Notes: generated by a model not told the origin, from the sequence alone. DNA of 8,567 nucleotides from Opitutia bacterium (GCA_947463395.1 CANHRV010000036.1:1-8567); one strand, 5' to 3'. Positions 1-7,339 are shown, counted from the first letter of the stretch. Made by a program: numbers and translations.

Positions 1-5
1 CAACC

Positions 6-491
6 ATGCCTCTCAAAGTTGGCCTCCCCATTCCTGACATCACTCTCAAACAAAAGACCGAATCTGGTCTGGTTGATGTCAATCTGCGTCGAAATGTCGG
101 CAAAGGTAAGACGGTCATTCTCTTTGTACCCCTTGCTTTCACTGGCACTTGCACCGATGAACTCTGCAAAGTCACGGGCTTGCTTGATGAATACAAGAAA
201 TTAGGGGCCGATGTCATTGCGATTTCTGTTGATAGTCCTTTTGCACAAGAAGCTTGGGCTAAACAGGCTAATATTGGCGTTACTTTAGTTTCTGACTTCA
301 ACCGCGTGGCTCTCAAAGCTTTCAAAGTGAAGGACACCAAGGCTATTCCTGAAAAGACCGGCATGCTCAATGTCGCAAAACGCTCAGTCTTCGTAGCCGA
401 CAAGAATGGTAACGTCGTCCACTCCGAAGTGAAGCGCGACCCAGCGACGATGCCTAACTTCGCCAAGATCAAGAAAGCCGTAGAGGCCTAA
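6..491 (+). CDS. Peroxiredoxin (AhpC/TSA-type, BCP/AhpE-like), thiol peroxidase
   Basis: A 161-residue cytosolic thioredoxin-fold peroxidase that reduces hydrogen peroxide and organic hydroperoxides using thiols. The active-site signature PxxxTxxC is complete: P42, T46 and peroxidatic C49 within 'VPLAFTGTCT'. A second cysteine, C54, lies five residues later. That is the spacing of the peroxidatic and resolving pair in E. coli BCP, so an atypical two-cysteine mechanism is likely. R126 in 'AKRSVFV' fits the conserved catalytic arginine. The N-terminus 'MPLKVGLPIPDITL' resembles the usual family start, with no signal peptide, which supports the ATG at position 6. Only five bases precede it, so promoter and upstream neighbour are not visible. 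A strong terminator follows directly, so the gene ends its transcription unit. Assignment to the peroxiredoxin superfamily is firm. The subclass (BCP, AhpE or Prx5-like) and the electron donor are not settled by sequence reading. Confidence 0.93.
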   Translation: MPLKVGLPIPDITLKQKTESGLVDVNLRRNVGKGKTVILFVPLAFTGTCTDELCKVTGLLDEYKKLGADVIAISVDSPFAQEAWAKQANIGVTLVSDFNRVALKAFKVKDTKAIPEKTGMLNVAKRSVFVADKNGNVVHSEVKRDPATMPNFAKIKKAVEA

Positions 492-509
492 GTTAAAAAC
501 CATCGTTTT

Positions 510-548
510 AAGGCGGTCGGGCTTGCCCCGACCGCCTTCTTTGTTTTT
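510..548 (+). terminator. Intrinsic terminator after the peroxiredoxin gene
   Basis: A perfect 12-bp GC-rich stem (510-521 pairs with 527-538) closes a five-base loop, CTTGC. It is followed by the T-rich tract CTTTGTTTTT (539-548). It starts 19 bases after the peroxiredoxin stop and should separate that gene from the aconitase gene. There is no T tract on the opposite strand, so it appears to act in the plus direction only. Confidence 0.92.
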
Positions 549-595
549 GGCTATCCCTCTCCAATCCCTCATACCCTTTTCATTCTCAATCCAAC

Positions 596-3289
596 ATGGC
601 ACATAAAGACCCCTTCAAAGCACTCCGTCCTTTTTCTGCGGGCGGAAAATCTGGTTCGATCTATTCGTTGCCAGCTTTAGAACAAGCAGGCATCGGGAAA
701 ATTTCCCGACTCCCTGTTTCCATCCGACTCGTTTTAGAGTCGGTCTTGCGTAATTGCGATGGCGTTGCGGTGACAGAAAATGATGTTCGTACTTTAGCTC
801 AATGGAACGCCCAAAAACCGGTTGATACAGAAATTCCCTTCGTTGTTGCCCGCATTGTTTTACAAGACTTTACCGGTGTTCCTCTCTTAGTCGACCTCGC
901 CGCGATGCGTGAAGCAGTCGCTCGCCTCGGCAAAGATAGTTCAGTCATCGAACCCTTAGTTCCGGTTGACCTCGTGGTTGACCACTCGGTTCAAGTGGAC
1001 CGTGCAGGAACAGCTAACTCATTCCTCGAAAATCTCCGTCAAGAATTCGCCCGTAATACTGAGCGCTACGAGTTTTTGAAATGGGGTATGCAAGCTTTCA
1101 AAACCTTTGGCGTCGTTCCTCCTGCCATCGGTATCGTTCACCAAGTAAATCTCGAATACCTCGCCAAACTAGTCTTCGAAAAGAACGGCGTTTTCTATCC
1201 CGATACTCTGGTTGGAACTGACTCTCATACGACCATGATCAATGGTATCGGCGTGGTGGGTTGGGGTGTTGGTGGAATCGAAGCCGAAGCGGGTATGCTA
1301 GGTCAGCCAGTCTACTTCCAAACCCCTGAAGTCATCGGCGTACACTTAAAGGGCAGTCTTCGCGAAGGTGTCACGGCAACAGACCTCACCCTGCGTCTCA
1401 CTGAAATTCTTCGTAAGGCGAAGGTAGTGGGTAAATTCGTCGAATTCTTTGGTGAAGGAACGGAGGCTCTCTCACTCGCTGACCGCGCCACCATCGCCAA
1501 TATGGCTCCCGAATATGGAGCTACGATGGGCTTCTTCCCCGTGGACGACAAGTCTCTCGATTACTTGCGCCAAACGGGTCGCGATGAAGCCCATGTGGCC
1601 CTCGTTCGTGAATACTATAAGGCACAAGGTCTCTACGGCATTCCTAAAGCAGGTAGCATCGATTACACTCAGACCATTGAACTCGATATCAGCACGGTCG
1701 TTCCTTGCGTCTCAGGTCCTAAACGTCCTCAAGACCGTATTGATTTACCCAAGATCAAAGAGTCTTTCAACACGCTCTTCACCGCCCCCAAAGACAAGAA
1801 TGGCTTTGGTAAAGCCGAGGCTGACCGCTCTGCTTCTGCTGCGGTTGGACAAACAGGTCGCCAACTCAAACACGCCTCGGTCGTTATTGCAGCGATTACA
1901 TCGTGTACCAATACTTCCAATCCTTCCGTCATGGTGGCGGCTGGTCTCGTTGCGAAAAAAGCCGTCGAGAAAGGCCTGCAAGTTAACCCCAATGTCAAAT
2001 GCTCTCTCGCTCCAGGCTCTCGCGTGGTAACGGATTACCTCAACGAAACCAAACTCACTCCTTACCTTGATCAACTCGGTTTCAATCTGGTTGGTTATGG
2101 TTGCACAACCTGTATCGGAAATTCTGGACCGCTGGATGCCGATATTGAAAATGCCATTAAACAAGGTGACCTTGTTACCGCCTCGGTTCTTTCGGGTAAC
2201 CGTAACTTCGAAGCGCGCGTTCACGGCGCGGTAAGATCAAACTTTCTCATGTCTCCTCCCCTCGTCGTGGCTTTTGCCCTCGCAGGACGTGTCGACATCG
2301 ATCTCGATAAGGAACCCCTCGGTACCGATAAATCTGGCAAACCCGTATTCCTCAAAGACATCTGGCCTTCACAGGCAGAAATCGCTGAACACGTTGCCCG
2401 TGGACTCAAGCCCGAGATGTTTAAATCGAAATATGCTTCGGATTCATTGGCCAATGCTACCTCGGAGTGGAAAGGCGTCCAAGGCGGTTCGGGTGCTCGC
2501 TTTAACTGGAAGGAATCTTCCACCTACATCCAAGAGCCTCCTTTCTTCAAAGGATTCTCGATGACTCCTCCTCCCACTCCTTCCCTAAAGAAGCTGCGTC
2601 CGATTGCGATCCTAGGAGACTCGGTAACCACCGACCACATCTCCCCAGCGGGTTCATTCAAAGAAGAAACTCCCGCAGGAAAATTCCTTCTCGCCGCTGG
2701 TGTAAGTAAAAAGGACTTCAATTCCTACGGCTCACGTCGCGGTAACGATCGCATCATGACCCGTGGCACTTTCGCCAATACCCAAGTCAAAAACACGATG
2801 GCTGAAGGTAAAGAAGGTGGCTTCACGAAAGTTTACCCTGAAGGAAAAATCGACACGATTTACGACGCTTGCCAAACCTATGCCCAACGCGGTGAAGGTT
2901 TGATTGTTTTCGGTGGTGTCGACTACGGTATGGGATCATCGCGCGACTGGGCCGCTAAGGGCACCGCCCTTCTCGGTATCAAAGCCGTGGTCGCTCAATC
3001 GTTTGAACGTATCCACCGCTCCAACCTCATCGGTATGGGTGTACTTCCCTTGGAATTCGCCGACGGTAAAAACGCGGCTTCCTTCCAATTAAATGGCACG
3101 GAAACCTTTGACCTCGAAGGACTCACCGACCCCATCAAACCACGCCAAGCGGTCACCCTCGTTATTCATCGAGCTGACGGCAAAGTCGATAAGGCTCCAC
3201 TCGTCGCTCGGATTGATACCGCGATTGAGGCCGAGTACTACCGTCACGGTGGCATCCTACCTTACGTTCTGCGTCAAATCCTCAAGTGA
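596..3289 (+). CDS. acnA: Aconitate hydratase A (aconitase, AcnA/IRP1 type)
   Basis: A cytosolic [4Fe-4S] enzyme that interconverts citrate and isocitrate via cis-aconitate in the TCA cycle. At 897 residues it has the normal length for the AcnA/IRP1 branch rather than AcnB. The substrate-binding DSHTTM lies at 209-214. The cluster ligands are C437 (in SCTNTSN) and C503 and C506 (in GYGCTTCIGNSG). R536 and R541 in 'GNRNFEAR' match known active-site arginines. The C-terminal swivel domain begins near 669 with 'ILGDSVTTDHISPAG' and carries YGSRRGND (711-718) and the catalytic-loop GSSRDWAAKG (780-789). All key residues are present, so it should be active. The ATG lies 47 bases beyond the upstream terminator's T tract, behind a pyrimidine-rich leader with no Shine-Dalgarno. 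No convincing promoter was found in that leader. IRP1-like proteins can bind RNA when the cluster is lost, but nothing here tests that. Confidence 0.98.
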   Translation: MAHKDPFKALRPFSAGGKSGSIYSLPALEQAGIGKISRLPVSIRLVLESVLRNCDGVAVTENDVRTLAQWNAQKPVDTEIPFVVARIVLQDFTGVPLLVDLAAMREAVARLGKDSSVIEPLVPVDLVVDHSVQVDRAGTANSFLENLRQEFARNTERYEFLKWGMQAFKTFGVVPPAIGIVHQVNLEYLAKLVFEKNGVFYPDTLVGTDSHTTMINGIGVVGWGVGGIEAEAGMLGQPVYFQTPEVIGVHLKGSLREGVTATDLTLRLTEILRKAKVVGKFVEFFGEGTEALSLADRATIANMAPEYGATMGFFPVDDKSLDYLRQTGRDEAHVALVREYYKAQGLYGIPKAGSIDYTQTIELDISTVVPCVSGPKRPQDRIDLPKIKESFNTLFTAPKDKNGFGKAEADRSASAAVGQTGRQLKHASVVIAAITSCTNTSNPSVMVAAGLVAKKAVEKGLQVNPNVKCSLAPGSRVVTDYLNETKLTPYLDQLGFNLVGYGCTTCIGNSGPLDADIENAIKQGDLVTASVLSGNRNFEARVHGAVRSNFLMSPPLVVAFALAGRVDIDLDKEPLGTDKSGKPVFLKDIWPSQAEIAEHVARGLKPEMFKSKYASDSLANATSEWKGVQGGSGARFNWKESSTYIQEPPFFKGFSMTPPPTPSLKKLRPIAILGDSVTTDHISPAGSFKEETPAGKFLLAAGVSKKDFNSYGSRRGNDRIMTRGTFANTQVKNTMAEGKEGGFTKVYPEGKIDTIYDACQTYAQRGEGLIVFGGVDYGMGSSRDWAAKGTALLGIKAVVAQSFERIHRSNLIGMGVLPLEFADGKNAASFQLNGTETFDLEGLTDPIKPRQAVTLVIHRADGKVDKAPLVARIDTAIEAEYYRHGGILPYVLRQILK

Positions 3290-3310
3290 GATTGAGCAAT
3301 GTTTAAGCAT

Positions 3311-3337
3311 AAAGGGGCGATGATTCGCCCTTTTTTT
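3311..3337 (+). terminator. Intrinsic terminator after acnA
   Basis: The stem GGGCGA (3315-3320) and TCGCCC (3325-3330) closes a TGAT loop and is followed by seven T residues (3331-3337). The preceding AAAG can extend the stem by pairing into the T run. It begins 21 bases after the acnA stop and separates acnA from the dehydroquinase gene. Confidence 0.9.
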
Positions 3338-3394
3338 ATGGGCAATACTCTTAATGCGACTTGTCGATACACCAGAAACCCCTAAGAAAGTGTT

Positions 3395-3856
3395 ATGGAA
3401 ATCGGCGTTATCAATGGACCCAACCTCGACCGTCTCGGAAAACGCGAGCCGGAGGTCTATGGCACGCAAACGCTCAAAGATCTCGAGAAGTTAATCGCTC
3501 AACACGCTAAAAAAGCTGGAGCGAAGACCCGATTCTTTCAGTCAAATCACGAAGGAAAAATTATCGATACGATTGCGCAATGGGCGGACGATGGTGCGAA
3601 GCTCTTGGTGATTAATCCAGGAGGCCACACTCATGTCAGCGTCGCCCTGCGTGACGCCATTGCGGGTAGCGGCCTCACCGCTGTTGAGGTTCATATTTCA
3701 AACATCTATAAACGCGAAGAATTTCGTCATAAATCAGTCACCGCCTCAGCCTGCGTGGGTGTGATTACTGGACTGGGATTCGATGGCTACTTACTCGCCG
3801 TCGACTACTTAGTCGCCAACGGAAAATCGGCTGCGAAGTCGAAAAAGAAGAAGTAA
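3395..3856 (+). CDS. aroQ: Type II 3-dehydroquinate dehydratase (shikimate pathway)
   Basis: A 153-residue cytosolic enzyme that converts 3-dehydroquinate to 3-dehydroshikimate, the third step of the shikimate pathway. The type II family normally forms dodecamers. All family signatures occur in order: NGPNLDRLGKREPEVYG (7-23) with R17 and catalytic Y22, QSNHEGKIID (49-58), NPGGHTHVSVALRDA (74-88) with N74 and H80, then EVHISN (98-103) with catalytic H100, and REEFRHKS (107-114). Most relatives have Ala or Gly and then Tyr or Leu in the NPGxxTH loop; here the pair is Gly-His. The C-terminus ends in a lysine-rich tail (NGKSAAKSKKKK, 142-153) not needed for the fold. An in-frame TAA at 3383-3385 leaves the ATG at 3395 as the only sensible start. 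The gene lies alone after the acnA terminator and converges on the oxidoreductase gene, with 12 bases between the two stop codons. Confidence 0.97.
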   Translation: MEIGVINGPNLDRLGKREPEVYGTQTLKDLEKLIAQHAKKAGAKTRFFQSNHEGKIIDTIAQWADDGAKLLVINPGGHTHVSVALRDAIAGSGLTAVEVHISNIYKREEFRHKSVTASACVGVITGLGFDGYLLAVDYLVANGKSAAKSKKKK

Positions 3857-3862
3857 ATCGCT

Positions 3863-3880
3863 TTTCCGTTATATCGGAAA
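3863..3880. terminator. Small hairpin between convergent gene ends (weak terminator candidate)
   Basis: The inverted repeat TTTCCG (3863-3868) and CGGAAA (3875-3880) has a six-base loop. It lies at the junction of aroQ and the minus-strand oxidoreductase gene, covering the latter's stop codon. Neither side has a proper T tract, so termination is uncertain, though position favours a 3'-end structure for one or both transcripts. Confidence 0.3.
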
Positions 3881-4906
3881 CCGACGAAGGTTACACTGAT
3901 CACGCAACGGCGTTTGCTCGGTCAAATATTCCGCCATCTCCTCAGCTAAAGCGGGAGCCCACACGGTTCCGCGCGGTCCCAAACCATTAAACAAGTGGAT
4001 TCTTGGCTGATGAGGGTGAGTACCAATCAGAGGATAATTATCGCCCGTACAGGGCCGAACCCCTGCGACATGCGCTGCAACCTCCACCGTAACGGGTTCA
4101 CGAAAATAACCGATAAAGCGACGAACAAGTTTTTCCTTCTGTGGTTCGGAAGGATTCTCATTTAGTTGCGTCCATTCCCAATTGGTGCCTGCCCGCCAAT
4201 GACCTTCACCGAGTGGTAAAGCCCAGCCTTCACGATTCAGAACGAAACGGGTTTGAGCCACAGAAGATATAAAAGTAATCGCTTCCCCTTTGACTGGTTG
4301 CCAAGGTAAATAAGTGAAGGGTCCACGTTGCGAAGACTTATACCCATCACAATAAATCAGTCCACGAGCCGTAACGTCTCTCCACTGAATAAACTCTGAA
4401 GTGATTTGAACATCACCAGGGTCGAAGGTCGCTTGTCGCCAAGCATTCTCTGCCTGTAATTCAGTACGCGAATCATGGAGCAACTTAGGAAGGTCTACCC
4501 AAGCTCCCGACATTAAAGCCCCGCCCCATTCGTCAGTTAATCGACTATCTAACTCTCCTGCTCGGTCGCTTATCTTTTTTATAAAAGGACGGCAGGTTTC
4601 GGACTGCGAACGTTTCAAACCGCGCTCACGCTGCTCAGCATCAACGAAAATTCGATAAACCTCGATGGATCGAAAGACGTTCAGCGAAGACAAAATTTTC
4701 TGTGCTCTTTGAAAAAGCTCAGGGTACTCGGGAGTCAGCGTGAAACGTCGTCCGGTCAAAGGCGTCATTAATCCTGCAGCCACTTGAGATGACGATGACT
4801 TCCACCCATCATCAATGACCAGGACCTTTTGCCCACGCTCCCGTAATGCACGTGCTAAAAGTGAGCCAGCGAGCCCTTGTCCGACGATTAAAAAATCAAC
4901 CTGCAT
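3869..4906 (-). CDS. FAD-dependent oxidoreductase of the DAO (D-amino acid oxidase) fold
   Basis: A 345-residue soluble flavoprotein with no signal peptide. The N-terminal Rossmann motif is VGQGLAG (8-14), with the FAD-ribose acidic residue probably D32. 'SSQVAAGLMTPLTGRRF' (39-55) fits the region that contacts the flavin in DAO-fold enzymes. 'AGVRPCTGDNYPLIG' (281-295) and 'NGLGPRGTVWAPALAEE' (307-323) form the usual C-terminal flavin site. The latter resembles the GxGSRGxxxxPLxAE segment of the MnmC C-terminal oxidase domain. There is no MnmD methyltransferase domain, so a stand-alone MnmC2-like or amine/amino-acid oxidase role is possible, but the substrate is unknown. The ATG at 4906 begins right at the Rossmann strand and has no Shine-Dalgarno. 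The gene lies 52 bases after the lpoB-like gene on the same strand with no visible terminator between, so it may be the last gene of that operon. Confidence 0.85.
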   Translation of the reverse strand: MQVDFLIVGQGLAGSLLARALRERGQKVLVIDDGWKSSSSQVAAGLMTPLTGRRFTLTPEYPELFQRAQKILSSLNVFRSIEVYRIFVDAEQRERGLKRSQSETCRPFIKKISDRAGELDSRLTDEWGGALMSGAWVDLPKLLHDSRTELQAENAWRQATFDPGDVQITSEFIQWRDVTARGLIYCDGYKSSQRGPFTYLPWQPVKGEAITFISSVAQTRFVLNREGWALPLGEGHWRAGTNWEWTQLNENPSEPQKEKLVRRFIGYFREPVTVEVAAHVAGVRPCTGDNYPLIGTHPHQPRIHLFNGLGPRGTVWAPALAEEMAEYLTEQTPLRDQCNLRRFPI

Positions 4907-4958
4907 CGCTCGAAAGAGAGGCAGGTTGCGAAAAGGTCAAACCGCGAGGGTAATTCAC

Positions 4959-5507
4959 TTAGAAGCCAACGGAATTTTTAGTACCTTGCTTGGTGACAAT
5001 TTTCTCTTCGGTCCAGAGCGCTACCCCGCGTTTCACATCCACCAAAGTTAATTGGAAAACATAAGAGGCCTGACGCGTACTGCCAGCATTGGCTCGGTCT
5101 TCAAGGATTTTACCTTTAAGCACGAGTTGAGCTTGTGGAACCTGTCCTTGTGCTCCTTGGGCCTGGCGAGCGGCATCGGCAGCCGCATCAGTTTCAAGTA
5201 AAACGATTCGACCAGAATTAACGAGTGGTACCGTTAACTTGGAAAGTAAAAGACTGGTATCAAAGTTGACGGTCGTATCGTTTGTCACTGTCCCCAGTTT
5301 GAGAACAGCAGGAGGTTGTTGATTCAAGGCAGGTGCGTTAGACATGGACTGCAACATCGCCGCACCAGCCGAAGCAAAGTCCTGAATATTCACCTGGTCT
5401 AGGCTGACAACTAAATCACGTCCATTAGGATCCTTGTAAGCCGCAGGTGTTCCACAGCCAACTTGGATAAATAAGGCGACAACGAGTAAGGGAATGAATC
5501 GGTTCAT
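4959..5507 (-). CDS. lpoB: LpoB-like penicillin-binding protein activator (putative lipoprotein)
   Basis: A 182-residue exported protein. Residues 1-17 form a hydrophobic signal segment ending at C18 (FIQVGC). Gln at -3 is atypical for a lipobox, so lipidation is likely but not certain. The body resembles LpoB: a start near 'VVSLDQVNIQDF' (33-44), a helix with 'AAMLQSM', a beta strand 'AVLKLGTVTNDTT' (67-79), and a C-terminal 'LTLVDVKRGVALWTEEKIVTKQG' (153-175) in which the W-x-x-E segment is family-typical. E. coli LpoB activates PBP1b from the outer membrane through a long Pro-rich linker. Here only about 15 residues separate C18 from the folded part, and no Pro-rich linker exists. The gene starts 9 bases after the YcfL-family gene, the same order as E. 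coli ycfL-lpoB. Family assignment is good. The partner synthase is unknown and may not be a PBP1b. Confidence 0.82.
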   Translation of the reverse strand: MNRFIPLLVVALFIQVGCGTPAAYKDPNGRDLVVSLDQVNIQDFASAGAAMLQSMSNAPALNQQPPAVLKLGTVTNDTTVNFDTSLLLSKLTVPLVNSGRIVLLETDAAADAARQAQGAQGQVPQAQLVLKGKILEDRANAGSTRQASYVFQLTLVDVKRGVALWTEEKIVTKQGTKNSVGF

Positions 5508-5516
5508 GGTTAAAAG

Positions 5517-5948
5517 TTATTTGGAAAGGAAGCGGAAACGACATTCAACGGCCTCGGAACGCAGAGCCGTCGCTGTATAGGTGTGCATCGCACCAGGCTC
5601 GAGCTGGATGGTGTCCCAATTACGCTGGGCTTCAACAATTCGCCCATCGGCAGAAAGAAACTCAAAACTCACATTAAAGTCTTGGCGCAAAAATGAACCA
5701 TTTTTCATCTCACATTGCACCTGCAGAAAGCCACCTTGGTTTTTGAATTTACGAATCGAAACGATGAACAATTTACCTGCAAAACGATGATCGCTCAACT
5801 GTACCTCGTAGCTACCATCAGGCTTGGTTGTCACATAATTAACAGCGTCCGGAGGAGTCGCCGCACGTTCAACTTTATCGCCGATTTTAATTACCGTTGA
5901 ACATCCAACTAAGAGTAACGAAACAATGAAAAGAAAAATATTTTTCAT
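5517..5948 (-). CDS. YcfL-family (DUF1425) lipoprotein
   Basis: A 143-residue lipoprotein. The signal peptide MKNIFLFIVSLLLVGC has a canonical lipobox, LVGC, with C16 as the lipidated residue. The C-terminal half has the YcfL pattern: an Asn-containing strand 'VQCEMKNGS' (77-85), 'FNVSFEFLSADGRIVE' (91-106), 'W' then 'IQLEPGAMHTYTATA' (111-128), and a final beta strand. I chose the ATG at 5948. It overlaps the upstream gene's TGA as ATGA, indicating translational coupling, and gives a clean signal peptide. The reading frame extends six codons upstream to a TTG (5966), which would add a polar stretch before the signal and is less likely. YcfL has no established biochemical function. Its fixed position beside lpoB suggests a role in the same envelope process. 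Confidence 0.82.
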   Translation of the reverse strand: MKNIFLFIVSLLLVGCSTVIKIGDKVERAATPPDAVNYVTTKPDGSYEVQLSDHRFAGKLFIVSIRKFKNQGGFLQVQCEMKNGSFLRQDFNVSFEFLSADGRIVEAQRNWDTIQLEPGAMHTYTATALRSEAVECRFRFLSK

Positions 5949-7333
5949 GGAATTAAAACAGTACAACGGAGAGTGACTGGACTATATTCGCTGGAAGATT
6001 TTACGCTTACAAGCAGAACCTTACCCTCAGGTAAAACACAAGATACCTCTGGCTTACCTGCCACAGTGATTTTACTGCCTGCGGGAGCCGTCAAACGAGC
6101 CAAAGAAAATCGCGCAGGAAGACTCCGCCAATGGCGTAAATCGGCCCGAGTAGAGGCAACCGTATAAACCCCTGCCCCAATCTGACCAATCGCTCGAAGC
6201 CACCGAGACTCATTATCCTGCTTTCGCTGTTCACGTTGTTCGGTTGCCTTATTGATAGCATAAGCACTGGCAGCTTTGGTTGCCGCTGATACCACCGCTC
6301 GAGTTTTGATTACTGGAAATGAGGCTGCAAAATGCTGTACCACCAAAGTTTCGGGACGGGAAATCGAGGAAAGGGCCAAATCTTTTCCATCAAGTTGTAA
6401 AGCGAGAGCATAATCTGGCTTGGCAGGACGAATTGCTGGTAAGGCAACGGAGACAAACTGCACACGATTGGAAACGATGAAGGCAGGAAAATCGACGCGT
6501 TGCTCATACCACTCAGGGGAATGCCCTTTTTCGACGACAACATAGACGATACGCTGGACGGGTTTACCCTCTTGGAGTACTTCACAATCAGCTTGATCCG
6601 CTCGAATCACCGAACATTCGGGATTAAGTTGGTGAGCAGCCAAAAGTTCCTTTCGGGCTCGCTCATAATCCGTAGCCTCGCGAGCGGCATGCATTAAGAA
6701 TACTCCTTGCAGCCAATGACTGAAGGCATCGTCAAAAGTCGATCCCCCACCGTAAGAGGCTAAATCCTTCTCGATTTCATCGAGGGCGACTTTGGTTTGG
6801 CCCTCTTGCGAAGCTTTTTCTACCTCGGCTAACTTTTCCTGTTTAGCAGAAGCCGAGAGATAAATTTGCCGATTGCCCCATTTTTCCTGAACAAATCGTA
6901 AACGTGTGACCGAGACTCGTGCACGAGCGAGGTCCCCCATTTCCATCCAGTTTAGCAACTGATAGGTCGAAGCGAAAATGCGATCGGCTGGCTTTGGACG
7001 ATAAGCTTGAGCGTAATCATTCGAAAAAACTCCCACCACTTCCTCGGAAATGGAAAAATCCGCTCTCTCTTCTTCCGCACGCAAAGCCTTCTCCACACGC
7101 TCAAAGCAATCGACACTATCTTTAATCTTACCTTGGGCTCTCAACGCTGCACCCGCCTCTAATTGCCATAAAAGAAACTCGTTCGAAGATTGATCAGCTT
7201 CCGCTAGCGCCACACTCGCTAAAGTTTCAAAATCGCCTGAATGTATCGCTTGTTGAGCTACCTCAGCCTGATCCACATAACTCACACAGCCCACAAGGAA
7301 GAGGCAAAGGATACTGACCAAAATTCTCGTCAT
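5945..7333 (-). CDS. COG3014-like lipoprotein with TPR-like helical repeats
   Basis: A 462-residue lipoprotein with signal peptide MTRILVSILCLFLVGC, canonical lipobox LVGC and lipidated C16. Residues about 25-240 are rich in alternating helices with TPR-like spacing, for example 'LWQLEAGAALRAQGKIKDSVDCFERVEKAL' (55-84) and 'WLQGVFLMHAAREATDYERARKELLAAHQLNP' (207-238). The part from 260 on looks like a beta-containing domain. It includes 'VVVEKGHSPEWYEQRVDFP' (265-283) and, near the end, 'RADLRHWRSLPARFSLARL' (396-414), which resembles the Asp-x-Arg-x-Trp-x-x-Leu-Pro motif I associate with COG3014. The gene lies 6 bases after the permease gene and overlaps the YcfL-family start by 4 bases. COG3014 proteins have no proven function. 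In this setting it may scaffold or modulate the YcfL/LpoB pair at the outer membrane, which is inference. Confidence 0.8.
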   Translation of the reverse strand: MTRILVSILCLFLVGCVSYVDQAEVAQQAIHSGDFETLASVALAEADQSSNEFLLWQLEAGAALRAQGKIKDSVDCFERVEKALRAEEERADFSISEEVVGVFSNDYAQAYRPKPADRIFASTYQLLNWMEMGDLARARVSVTRLRFVQEKWGNRQIYLSASAKQEKLAEVEKASQEGQTKVALDEIEKDLASYGGGSTFDDAFSHWLQGVFLMHAAREATDYERARKELLAAHQLNPECSVIRADQADCEVLQEGKPVQRIVYVVVEKGHSPEWYEQRVDFPAFIVSNRVQFVSVALPAIRPAKPDYALALQLDGKDLALSSISRPETLVVQHFAASFPVIKTRAVVSAATKAASAYAINKATEQREQRKQDNESRWLRAIGQIGAGVYTVASTRADLRHWRSLPARFSLARLTAPAGSKITVAGKPEVSCVLPEGKVLLVSVKSSSEYSPVTLRCTVLIP

Positions 7334-7339
7334 TTTACG

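Noticed and set aside
541..595. Possible acnA promoter in the leader (TTGTTT and a TACCCT-like -10)
   Set aside because: The -35 lies in the terminator T tract and the -10 matches only three of six positions, which is no better than chance in a pyrimidine-rich leader.
384..602. Minus-strand 72-codon frame across the peroxiredoxin 3' end and terminator
   Set aside because: It reads through a perfect terminator stem and overlaps a well-supported gene and the acnA start; composition is that of an antisense shadow.
1449..2224. Long alternative frames inside acnA on both strands (193 and 159 codons)
   Set aside because: They lie wholly within a conserved aconitase coding sequence with no family features of their own, so they are frame shadows.
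4907..4958. Possible terminator or promoter between the LpoB-like gene and the oxidoreductase gene
   Set aside because: No GC-rich stem with T tract and no paired -35/-10 could be found in these 52 bases, so the operon boundary there stays open.
5949..5966. Upstream TTG start for the YcfL-family gene, adding six codons
   Set aside because: The ATG at 5948 forms an ATGA overlap with the preceding stop and starts a clean lipoprotein signal; the extension adds a polar stretch and uses a rare start codon.
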